A stretch of DNA of 5,645 nucleotides from the NCBI GenBank assembly GCA_903954205.1, contig CAJBMR010000274.1:1-5645 (forward strand), read 5' to 3'. The stretch comes from an uncultured bacterium. GTDB taxonomy: Bacteria > Actinomycetota > Actinomycetes > S36-B12. The position numbers were made by a program, and so were the translations under genes. Positions 1 through 5,645 of the stretch are shown here, in pieces (the stretch's first letter is position 1; each line of letters starts with the position of its first letter). Below the pieces are notes generated by a model. That model was given only the letters and a program-made list of their open reading frames with translations. It did no database searches and was not told the origin of the DNA.

Positions 1-91
1 CGACACCCGCACCGCCCTCACGCTCGCGCTCTCCGCGACGCATTCCGCCCCCGTCACCGGCGCCGATGCCTTCGGCGTCTTCCGGATGTGA
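1..91 (+). CDS. Acyl-CoA carboxylase carboxyltransferase (beta) subunit, C-terminal end only
   Basis: Only the last 29 codons are present, read from base 2 and stopping at TGA 89-91; the start lies upstream of the window. The tail reads DTRTALTLALSA, then THSAPVTGADAFGVFRM. A DTR...L.LSA segment followed by a terminal FG-V/I-FRM is typical of the C-terminus of methylcrotonyl-CoA/geranyl-CoA carboxylase beta subunits (crotonase-fold carboxyltransferases that move CO2 from carboxybiotin to the acyl-CoA). The next gene is the matching biotin-carrying alpha subunit and its ATG shares the A of this stop codon (TGATG), which strongly supports the pairing. The acyl-specificity residues are not in the window, so methylcrotonyl-CoA and geranyl-CoA cannot be told apart here. 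The parallel reading in frame 1 is open but gives an Arg/His-rich nonsense peptide. Confidence 0.8.
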   Translation, partial: DTRTALTLALSATHSAPVTGADAFGVFRM

Positions 92-2073
92 TGGCGATGA
101 AGCGGATCCTGGTGGCCAATCGCGGCGAGATCGCTCGCCGCGTCTTCCGCACTGCGCGTGCCATGGGCATCGAGACGGTCGCCGTCTACTCCGAGCCCGA
201 TGCTGAGGCGCCCTTCGTTCGCGATGCCGACATCGCGATCCCGCTGAGTGGGGCCACAAGTGCAGAGACGTATCTCGACGTCGATCAGATCCTCGATGCA
301 GTACGCCGTTCGGGTGCCGACGCTGTCCACCCGGGCTACGGCTTCCTGTCCGAAAATGCCGGCTTCGCCGAGCAGATGACGGCCGCGGGCGTGACGTGGA
401 TCGGCCCGACCCCGGAGTCGATCCGCGCCATGGCACTCAAGGTCGAGGCCAAGCGCCTCGCCGCATCGGCGGGCGTGCCACTCGTGCCGGGCGCCGAACT
501 CGGCGATGGTGTCGACGCAGCCACAGCGGCAGCCGAGGTGGGGTATCCGCTTCTCGTCAAGGCATCCGCTGGTGGTGGCGGCAAGGGCATGCGCATCGTT
601 GAGCGTCCCGAGGATCTCGTCGAGGCGCTCGAGTCAGCGCGGCGCGAGGCGCAGGCATCCTTCGGTGATGCCACCGTCTTCCTCGAGCGCTACCTCACGG
701 AGTCGCGGCACGTCGAGGTGCAGGTCTTCGGCGATGCGCACGGCAATGTCGTGCACCTCGGCGAGCGTGAGTGCTCGATTCAGCGGCGCCATCAAAAGAT
801 CGTTGAGGAGTCACCCTCGCCCGGTCTTGCCGCTCAGCTCGCTGACCCGATGTACGCCGCTGCGGTATCGCTTGCGCAGAGCATTGGCTACGTCGGCGCC
901 GGCACGGTGGAGTTCATCGTCGCTGGAGAGGGCGATGCGCAGGAGTTCTACTTCCTGGAGATGAACACACGCCTTCAGGTAGAGCATCCGGTGACCGAGA
1001 TGGTCACCGGCCTGGACCTGGTGGAGTGGCAGATCCGCGTGGCGCGCGGCGAGGTGTTGCCGCGCACGCAATCGGAGATCGCACCCTGCGGTCACGCCAT
1101 CGAGGTGCGCCTCTACGCCGAGGATCCCTCGCGCGGCTACCTCCCCAATACGGGGACTCTCGAGTGCTTCGAGACCCCCCAGGGGCTCAGGGTCGACTCC
1201 GGCGTGGAGTCCGGATCGGTGGTCTCGGCGTACTACGACCCGATGCTCGCCAAGGTCATCGCTCAGGCAGCCGATCGCGATACTGCGGCGGCGCAGCTGG
1301 CACGCGGCCTGCGTGCCGCTCGCATCCACGGTCTCGTCACGAATCGCGAGTCGCTGGTCGCGATCCTCCAGTCGGATCGCTTCCTGGCGGGCGACACCAC
1401 GACCGCCTTCCTCGATCAGGAGCCCGCGACGCTCGCACCGGAGCTGCCCGCCGAGGTGCTCGATCGCCACCTCACGGCTATCGCGGCGCACGGAGGCGTC
1501 GGGGTCGCGGGAGTCCCTCGCGGATGGCGCAATGTGCCGAGCGTGCCGGAACTCATCGGCGTCACGCCTCTCGGCGCGGAGGACGGCCCGACCATTGCCT
1601 ACCGCGAGTCGCGGGATGGCCTGCGCGTGAGCGTCGTGCCCGCGGGCGTCGACGCGCACCTTGAGCCGGGCCGCGATCTCGGCGAGGCTGTTGTCTCGGT
1701 GCAGGGAGATGAGGTGGTCGTCACCCTTGATGGGGTCCGCGTCACGCACGCCGTGTCGGCGTACGACAGCCTGATCTGCGTCGACGACGGACTGTGGTCG
1801 ACGCAGTGGCGCATGCGCCCGCGCTTTGCCGACCTCGAAGCCGGTGCTGCGGCTGCAGGCCCGTCCACCCCGGTGCCCGGCACCGTCACTGTGGTCGAGG
1901 TCGCGCCCGGTGACCGAGTGACTGCGGGACAGACGCTGGTCGTGCTCGAGGCGATGAAGATGGAGCACCGCATCACGGCCGATGCCGACGGCATCGTGAG
2001 TGAGGTGCTGGTTGTGCCGGGTCAGTCTGTCGACGCCCACCAGGTCGTGGCGGTCCTGGAGGCCGACGCGTGA
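91..2073 (+). CDS. Acyl-CoA carboxylase alpha subunit: biotin carboxylase + biotin carboxyl carrier protein (MCC/GCC type)
   Basis: This 660-residue protein carboxylates its own biotin using ATP and bicarbonate, for transfer by the beta subunit encoded just upstream. Domains: biotin carboxylase N-domain (about 4-113, opening RILVANRGEIARR), ATP-grasp (about 115-330), biotin carboxylase C-domain (about 335-440), a less conserved middle region that should hold the BT/oligomerisation domain (about 450-585), an Ala/Pro-rich hinge, then a biotinyl domain (about 591-660). Visible active-site features are K157, the Gly-rich loop 161-166, CSIQRRHQK, E290/N292/R294/E298 in EMNTRLQVEH, and R340 in EVRLYAEDP; these line up with E. 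coli AccC numbering at a constant +2. The biotin-accepting lysine is K623 in EAMKM, 37 residues from the C-terminus. ATG 91 is chosen because it overlaps the upstream stop (TGATG); GTG 88 and ATG 97 (giving MKRILVANRGEIA) are possible, and no clear Shine-Dalgarno decides. Length fits MCC/GCC alpha subunits. The substrate is inferred from context only. Confidence 0.95.
   Translation: MAMKRILVANRGEIARRVFRTARAMGIETVAVYSEPDAEAPFVRDADIAIPLSGATSAETYLDVDQILDAVRRSGADAVHPGYGFLSENAGFAEQMTAAGVTWIGPTPESIRAMALKVEAKRLAASAGVPLVPGAELGDGVDAATAAAEVGYPLLVKASAGGGGKGMRIVERPEDLVEALESARREAQASFGDATVFLERYLTESRHVEVQVFGDAHGNVVHLGERECSIQRRHQKIVEESPSPGLAAQLADPMYAAAVSLAQSIGYVGAGTVEFIVAGEGDAQEFYFLEMNTRLQVEHPVTEMVTGLDLVEWQIRVARGEVLPRTQSEIAPCGHAIEVRLYAEDPSRGYLPNTGTLECFETPQGLRVDSGVESGSVVSAYYDPMLAKVIAQAADRDTAAAQLARGLRAARIHGLVTNRESLVAILQSDRFLAGDTTTAFLDQEPATLAPELPAEVLDRHLTAIAAHGGVGVAGVPRGWRNVPSVPELIGVTPLGAEDGPTIAYRESRDGLRVSVVPAGVDAHLEPGRDLGEAVVSVQGDEVVVTLDGVRVTHAVSAYDSLICVDDGLWSTQWRMRPRFADLEAGAAAAGPSTPVPGTVTVVEVAPGDRVTAGQTLVVLEAMKMEHRITADADGIVSEVLVVPGQSVDAHQVVAVLEADA
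2058..2062 (+). promoter_or_regulatory. Shine-Dalgarno GGAGG for the AtuA-family gene
   Basis: GGAGG sits 7 bases before GTG 2070, inside the last codons of the carboxylase alpha gene. It is the best ribosome-binding site in the window and fixes the GTG start, which overlaps the previous stop as GTGA (2070-2073). This arrangement fits coupled translation or reinitiation. Confidence 0.7.
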
Positions 2074-4001
2074 ATCGCCCGGTGATCATCGCCAACTGCA
2101 GCGGCTTCTTTGGTGACCGCATCTCCGCAGCGCGCGAGATGGTCGAGGGTGGCCCGATCGACGTGCTCACCGGTGACTGGCTTGCCGAGCTCACCATGCT
2201 CATCCTCGCCAGGCAGCGCATGAAGCACGGTCCAGGGGCCGGCTATGCGCGCACGTTCCTCACTCAGATGGAGCAGGTCCTCGGCACCTGCCGTGACAAG
2301 GGCATCAGGGTCGTGTCCAACGCGGGCGGGCTCGATCCCCAGGGCTGCGCCGATGCTCTCTCCGAGCTCATCGAGAAGCTCGGCCTCGGTCCGGTGAGCA
2401 TCGGTGTCGTCACGGGCGATGACCTCATGCCGCGCATGGGCGACCTTCGCGAACCGTGGACCAACCTCGACACGCGAGAGGCGCCCGAGGGGGTCGACTT
2501 CCTTACCGCCAATGCCTACCTCGGCGGAGAGCCGGTCACGGCAGCGCTGTCGGCCGGAGCAGATGTCGTCATCACGGGTCGGATCACCGATGCCGCGCTC
2601 GTCGTGGGCCCCGCCGCGTGGTGGCATGGCTGGTCCTATGCCGATGCCGCCGCGGGAGACACCGCCATGCTCGACCGCCTGGCGGGCGCGGTTGTCGCGG
2701 GGCACGCGATCGAGTGCGGTGCCCAGGTCACCGGTGGCAACTACTCGTTCTTCGACCGTCTGCCCGGCATGGAGCATGTCGGCTTCCCGATCGCGGAGGT
2801 CGCTGACGACGGTTCGAGCGTGATCACGAAGCACGCGGGCACAGGCGGCGCCGTGACGGTGGGGACCGTGACCGCTCAGTTGCTCTACGAAATTGGCGGA
2901 ACGGCGTACGCCAATCCGGATGCCACCGCCCGCTTCGACTCCATCACGTTGAGCCAGGAGGGACCGGATCGCGTGCGCATCAGCGGCGTACGCGGCGAGA
3001 CACCGCCCGAGCGCCTCAAGGTTGCCGCCAACTATCTCGGCGGCTTCCGCAATGCGATGACGCTCGTCGTCACCGGTCTCGATGCCCAGGCCAAGGCCGA
3101 CCTCGCCCTGCGCACGATCACGGGCCTATCCCTCACCGAGGCGCTGGAGCCGGGCATATCGGCTGCGACGCGCGCGAGCCGATCCACGCTCGCCGTGCGC
3201 GAACTCGATGTCGACTGGTCGCCCGCGACGGTGGAGGACCCTGCGTCTACTGCGGATGCCCAGTCGCTGCTGCGACTCACTGTGCGCGATGGGAACCCCA
3301 AGGCGGTCGGCAAGCCCTTTACGACCGCTGTCGTCGAGTCCGCGCTCGCGTCGTACCCGGGAATGTTCCCGACCGCGCCGCCCGGTGAGGGCACGCCGTA
3401 CGGCGTCTACTGGCCCACGACCGTCGAGCGCAGCGCAGCGCGCCCCGTCGTCGTGGTCGATGGCACCCCCATCGACGTGCGACCCCATCTCCTCGTTGAG
3501 GTCCCCGTCGTGTGGGACGCACCTGTGCAGCCCGATGCCGCGAGTGGTCAGTTGTTGAGTGGCTTCCCCGGCGTGTCGCCTCAACAACTGACCACTCGCG
3601 AGGGGGAGCGGGGCCAGCTGGACAGGTGCGACACCATGCGCATCCCCTTTGGGAGTGTGGCCGGTGCGCGCAGCGGCGATAAGGGAGGCGCAGCCAACAT
3701 CGGAGTGTGGATCCCTGCAGGCGTACCCGACCGCGATGCGACGTATGCCTGGCTCACCGAGCAGCTCACTCCCGATCGGGTCCGCGTGCTCTTGCCGGAG
3801 GCTGCTCTCCTGGGCGTCGATGTGCACCACCTGCCCAACCTGCATGCCGTCAACATCGTCATCCACGGTCTGCTTGGTCGGGGTGTCGCCGAGAACGCGC
3901 GCACCGACCCCCAGGCCAAGGGACTCGCCGAGCACCTGCGCGCACGACTCGTCGATGTCCCCGCACTTCTCGTGCCTGAGCCTGGGACGGATCTGTCGTG
4001 A
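2070..4001 (+). CDS. AtuA-family (DUF1446) protein with fused C-terminal AtuA-like ferredoxin-fold domain
   Basis: This 643-residue, soluble-looking protein has no signal peptide or membrane segment. The N-terminal AtuA domain (about 4-460) shows ANCSGFFGDR (8-17), EGGPIDVLTGDWLAELTM, NAGGLDPQG, GADVVITGRITDAALVVGP (R171, D174) and ECGAQVTGGNYSFF (C216, N224). The C-terminal domain (about 523-640) opens MRIPFGSVAGARSGDKGGAA and contains NLHAVNIVIHGLLGRG; I match it to the small domain that follows AtuA in this family. AtuA is required in Pseudomonas for growth on acyclic terpenes (citronellol, geraniol), but I know of no firmly assigned reaction, so none is given. Its place between the acyl-CoA carboxylase and an acyl-CoA dehydrogenase implies a step on a branched or isoprenoid acyl-CoA. 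The GTG start is set by GGAGG at 2058-2062. Oddity: residues 490-511, in the interdomain linker (about 486-522), are encoded by a perfect palindromic element at 3539-3600 with TTG TTG AGT and CAA CAA codons, atypical of this gene. The frame stays open through it. Confidence 0.92.
   Translation: MNRPVIIANCSGFFGDRISAAREMVEGGPIDVLTGDWLAELTMLILARQRMKHGPGAGYARTFLTQMEQVLGTCRDKGIRVVSNAGGLDPQGCADALSELIEKLGLGPVSIGVVTGDDLMPRMGDLREPWTNLDTREAPEGVDFLTANAYLGGEPVTAALSAGADVVITGRITDAALVVGPAAWWHGWSYADAAAGDTAMLDRLAGAVVAGHAIECGAQVTGGNYSFFDRLPGMEHVGFPIAEVADDGSSVITKHAGTGGAVTVGTVTAQLLYEIGGTAYANPDATARFDSITLSQEGPDRVRISGVRGETPPERLKVAANYLGGFRNAMTLVVTGLDAQAKADLALRTITGLSLTEALEPGISAATRASRSTLAVRELDVDWSPATVEDPASTADAQSLLRLTVRDGNPKAVGKPFTTAVVESALASYPGMFPTAPPGEGTPYGVYWPTTVERSAARPVVVVDGTPIDVRPHLLVEVPVVWDAPVQPDAASGQLLSGFPGVSPQQLTTREGERGQLDRCDTMRIPFGSVAGARSGDKGGAANIGVWIPAGVPDRDATYAWLTEQLTPDRVRVLLPEAALLGVDVHHLPNLHAVNIVIHGLLGRGVAENARTDPQAKGLAEHLRARLVDVPALLVPEPGTDLS
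3539..3600. repeat. Perfect 21-bp inverted repeat (20-bp spacer) inside the AtuA-family gene
   Basis: The left arm (3539-3559) reads CGCGAGTGGTC then AGTTGTTGAG. The right arm (3580-3600) is its exact reverse complement, CTCAACAACT then GACCACTCGCG. Pairing breaks immediately on both sides (3538/3601 and 3560/3579). The arms are 12/21 GC, below the GC-rich flanks. In the coding frame the element gives A-S-G-Q-L-L-S in the left arm and Q-Q-L-T-T-R in the right arm, with GFPGVSP between, so it adds polar, flexible linker sequence without a stop. The hexamer GAGTGG also repeats directly at 3542-3547 and 3557-3562. It is best described as a palindromic repeat element of REP or MITE-remnant type embedded in a gene. 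Whether it recurs in the genome cannot be seen in this window. In RNA it would form a strong hairpin. Confidence 0.93.
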
Positions 4002-4600
4002 GTGCTGTCCCCGTTACCGACCGTGGCCGGCGCACCCGTGACGCCCTCGTCGTCGCCGCGCGCGGAGTCTTCGAGGAGCGGGGCTACGACGGCACGCGCA
4101 TGGGCGACATCGCCGAGGCCGCCGGCGTGAGCCACGGCACCGTCTACACGTGGTTTGCCACCAAGGAGTCCGTGCTCATGGCGGTCGTGGAATCTCTGGT
4201 GGATGGTCTCTATGCATCGTTGAGCACTCCCGAGGTGGATGACGCGATCGCGCGCATCGATCTGGCCAACCGCCGCTACCTCGATGCCTATCGCGAGCAT
4301 GCGCGCCTGCTCGAGGTGGTGGAGCAGGCGGCCACCACCGACGAGACGTTCCGCGGCGTGCTTACGGGGCTGCGTGCCGCGCACGTCGAACGTGTCGCGG
4401 CCACGATCCGTCATCTCCAGGTCGATGGACAGGCCCGCGCCGATCTCGATGCTCACGCGGCAGCCGCAGCACTGTGCGCCATGGTGGAGGGATTCGCACG
4501 CCATTGGTTCGGACGCGGCGAAGACCACGATGAGGCGACGGCCGTCGCGACCCTGACTCACCTGTGGGCGGGAGCCCTCGACTTGAGAACGACCGACTAG
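3998..4600 (+). CDS. TetR/AcrR-family transcriptional regulator
   Basis: The protein has 200 residues, the usual TetR length. Its N-terminal DNA-binding domain (about 11-60) has the family pattern: RTRDALVVAARGVFEERGYD (helix 1), then TRMGDIAEAAGVSHGTVYTW as the helix-turn-helix, with a recognition helix about S45-F53, then FATKESVL. The C-terminal ligand/dimer domain (about 65-195) is helical and not characteristic enough to name a ligand; a pathway acyl-CoA is the obvious candidate (inference). The GTG start overlaps the AtuA stop as GTGA (3998-4001); a weak Shine-Dalgarno, GGGACGG, lies at 3984-3990. The regulator sits inside the operon rather than divergent from it, so if it represses the operon promoter it would be autoregulated. 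It is analogous in context to AtuR of Pseudomonas, also a TetR protein, but orthology cannot be claimed. No operator is visible, since the operon promoter must lie upstream of the window. Confidence 0.93.
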   Translation: MSAVPVTDRGRRTRDALVVAARGVFEERGYDGTRMGDIAEAAGVSHGTVYTWFATKESVLMAVVESLVDGLYASLSTPEVDDAIARIDLANRRYLDAYREHARLLEVVEQAATTDETFRGVLTGLRAAHVERVAATIRHLQVDGQARADLDAHAAAAALCAMVEGFARHWFGRGEDHDEATAVATLTHLWAGALDLRTTD

Positions 4601-4604
4601 GGAG
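4599..4604 (+). promoter_or_regulatory. Shine-Dalgarno AGGGAG for the acyl-CoA dehydrogenase gene
   Basis: AGGGAG overlaps the TAG stop of the TetR gene and ends 6 bases before ATG 4611. It is the only real spacer in the cluster (4601-4610), too short for a promoter, so the dehydrogenase gene should be co-transcribed with the genes before it. Confidence 0.7.
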
Positions 4605-4610
4605 TGACTG

Positions 4611-5645
4611 ATGCAGTTCACGGAGGAGCACGAGCAGTTCCGCAAGTCGCTGCGGCGACTCATCGACGAGGAGATCAACCCCCACGTCGACGAGTGGGAG
4701 GAGGCCGGAATCTTCCCGGCTCACGAGGTGTTCGCCAAGTTCGCCGAGCTCGGTGCGCTCGGCCTGGAATACGACCCGGAGTACGGCGGTGGCGGTTCAG
4801 ACCACTCCTTCACCTATGTGCTGGCGCAGGAACTCGGGCGGATGGACGCCGCGGGCGTGCCCATGGCGATCGCGGTGGAGACCTCCATGGCCACTCCAGC
4901 GCTCGCACGCTACGGATCCGATGAGCTCAAGCGGACCTATCTCGAGCCCACACTGCGTGGCGAGATGGTGTGCTCTATCGCGGTGAGCGAGCCGGACGCG
5001 GGCTCCGATGTCGCCGGTCTCCGCACCCGCGCGGTGCGCGATGGCGACGAGTGGGTGATTACCGGACGCAAGATGTGGATCACCAACGGCACACAGGCCG
5101 ATTGGCTGTGCCTCCTCGCGCGCACGGACCCTGATTCGCAGCCGGGCGACTACCACGGCATGAGCCTCATCATCGTGCCCACGTCGACACCCGGCTTCAG
5201 CGTGGGACGCAAGATCGACAAGATGGGCAATCGCTGCAGTGACACCGCGGAGATCGTGCTCGACGAGGTGCGCGTGCCGGTGAGCAACACCATCGGCGAG
5301 CCCGATCGTGGCTTCCAGCAGCAGATGGCGCAGTTCCAGGATGAGCGACTCGTGGGTGCCTACATTGCCGTCGCAGGTGCGCGCCGCGCACTTGATCGCA
5401 CCAAGGAGTACCTCCAGCAGCGCATTGCCTTCGGCAAGCCCCTGCTGGCCAACCAGCATCTTCAGTACCGGTTGGCCGAGCTCTACGCCGACGTCGACAC
5501 CCTCGACGGCTTCCTCCTTTACGCCGCCGACAAATACATGGCGGGCCAGGACGTCACCCGCGAGGCCACGGTGGCCAAGCTCAAGACCGGGCGCCTCGTG
5601 CGCGATGTCGCGGACACGTGCGTGCAGTTCCACGGCGGTATGGGC
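4611..5645 (+). CDS. Acyl-CoA dehydrogenase, citronellyl-CoA/isovaleryl-CoA dehydrogenase-like (3' end outside window)
   Basis: An FAD-dependent alpha,beta-dehydrogenase of acyl-CoA thioesters that passes electrons to ETF. The first 345 residues are present with no stop; about 40 C-terminal residues are missing relative to the usual 380-390. Domains: N-terminal helical (about 1-115), middle beta domain (about 120-220) with the signature AVSEPDAGSDVAG (124-136) and MWITNG (155-160, flavin contact), and C-terminal helical domain with RIAFGK (R271, FAD/dimer contact) running into QFHGGMG at the window edge. Glu245 in QFQDERL occupies the helix-G position of the catalytic base in isovaleryl-CoA and long-chain dehydrogenases; most other members instead use a Glu near the C-terminus, which is not visible here. 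INPHVDEWEEAGIFPAHE (22-39) resembles, from memory, AtuD-type citronellyl-CoA dehydrogenases. With the carboxylase and AtuA next door, a 3-methyl-branched substrate is likely (inference). Straight-chain or other branched substrates are not excluded. Confidence 0.94.
   Translation, partial: MQFTEEHEQFRKSLRRLIDEEINPHVDEWEEAGIFPAHEVFAKFAELGALGLEYDPEYGGGGSDHSFTYVLAQELGRMDAAGVPMAIAVETSMATPALARYGSDELKRTYLEPTLRGEMVCSIAVSEPDAGSDVAGLRTRAVRDGDEWVITGRKMWITNGTQADWLCLLARTDPDSQPGDYHGMSLIIVPTSTPGFSVGRKIDKMGNRCSDTAEIVLDEVRVPVSNTIGEPDRGFQQQMAQFQDERLVGAYIAVAGARRALDRTKEYLQQRIAFGKPLLANQHLQYRLAELYADVDTLDGFLLYAADKYMAGQDVTREATVAKLKTGRLVRDVADTCVQFHGGMG

Noticed and set aside
1195..1214. Near-direct repeat GACTCCGG / GAGTCCGG in the carboxylase alpha gene
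   Set aside because: It simply encodes the D-S-G-V-E-S-G stretch in a conserved domain; short and imperfect, with no sign of an element.
811..2040. Long open frame on the minus strand (409 codons) opposite the carboxylase alpha gene
   Set aside because: It lies wholly opposite a gene with clear catalytic motifs, encodes a His/Arg/Asp-rich peptide with no recognisable domain, and is expected from the codon bias of GC-rich DNA.
3539..3600. Palindrome read as an intrinsic transcription terminator
   Set aside because: The right arm is followed by AGGGGGAGCGG, not a U-tract, and the stem is in mid-gene with 20 unpaired bases in the loop.
3539..3600. Palindrome read as an operator for the neighbouring TetR protein
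   Set aside because: It is deep inside a coding region about 400 bases before the TetR start, with no promoter nearby, and its 62-bp span with a 20-bp spacer does not resemble usual compact TetR operators. Not fully excluded without binding data.
3539..3640. Hairpin as a programmed frameshift signal or as evidence of a broken AtuA gene
   Set aside because: The same reading frame carries the N-terminal and C-terminal domain motifs through the element without a stop, so no frameshift is needed and the gene looks intact.
3581..4678. Minus-strand open frame (365 codons) spanning the AtuA end, TetR gene and dehydrogenase start
   Set aside because: It crosses three well-supported plus-strand genes and shows no domain; low-complexity Arg/Ser-rich translation.
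4797..5633. Minus-strand open frame (278 codons) opposite the acyl-CoA dehydrogenase
   Set aside because: It mirrors the dehydrogenase codons, has no family motif and no plausible ribosome-binding context; an antisense shadow.

Overview
The window is a compact, GC-rich, one-direction (+ strand) gene cluster for branched-chain or isoprenoid acyl-CoA catabolism. The likely host is a high-GC actinobacterium. This rests on strong G/C third-position codon bias, GTG starts with 1-4 base stop/start overlaps, and the protein families present. Genus cannot be fixed from this sequence.

Layout, left to right: (1) the last 29 codons of an acyl-CoA carboxylase carboxyltransferase (beta) subunit of the methylcrotonyl/geranyl-CoA carboxylase type; (2) a complete biotin carboxylase plus biotin-carrier (alpha) subunit, 91-2073; (3) a complete two-domain AtuA-family (DUF1446) protein, 2070-4001; (4) a TetR-family regulator, 3998-4600; (5) a 5'-complete acyl-CoA dehydrogenase, 4611 to beyond the window end, with a citronellyl-CoA/isovaleryl-CoA dehydrogenase-like active site. 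Junctions are TGATG (1-base overlap), GTGA (4 bases), GTGA (4 bases) and a 10-base gap carrying a Shine-Dalgarno sequence. The five genes therefore look like one translationally coupled operon. There is no gene-free stretch over 300 bases.

Working model (inference): the dehydrogenase introduces a 2,3 double bond into a 3-methyl-branched acyl-CoA. The alpha/beta carboxylase then carboxylates the activated gamma-methyl group, as in leucine degradation (3-methylcrotonyl-CoA) or the Atu pathway for citronellol/geraniol (geranyl-CoA). AtuA is a conserved partner of unresolved biochemical role. The TetR protein probably senses a pathway acyl-CoA and controls its own operon. No hydratase or lyase for the later steps is visible here.

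The most unusual element is a perfect 21-bp inverted repeat with a 20-bp spacer (3539-3600). It lies in frame inside the AtuA gene, exactly in the linker between its two domains. It is less GC-rich than its surroundings and brings codons that are rare in the neighbouring genes. It looks like a palindromic repeat element that has been accommodated within a coding sequence.
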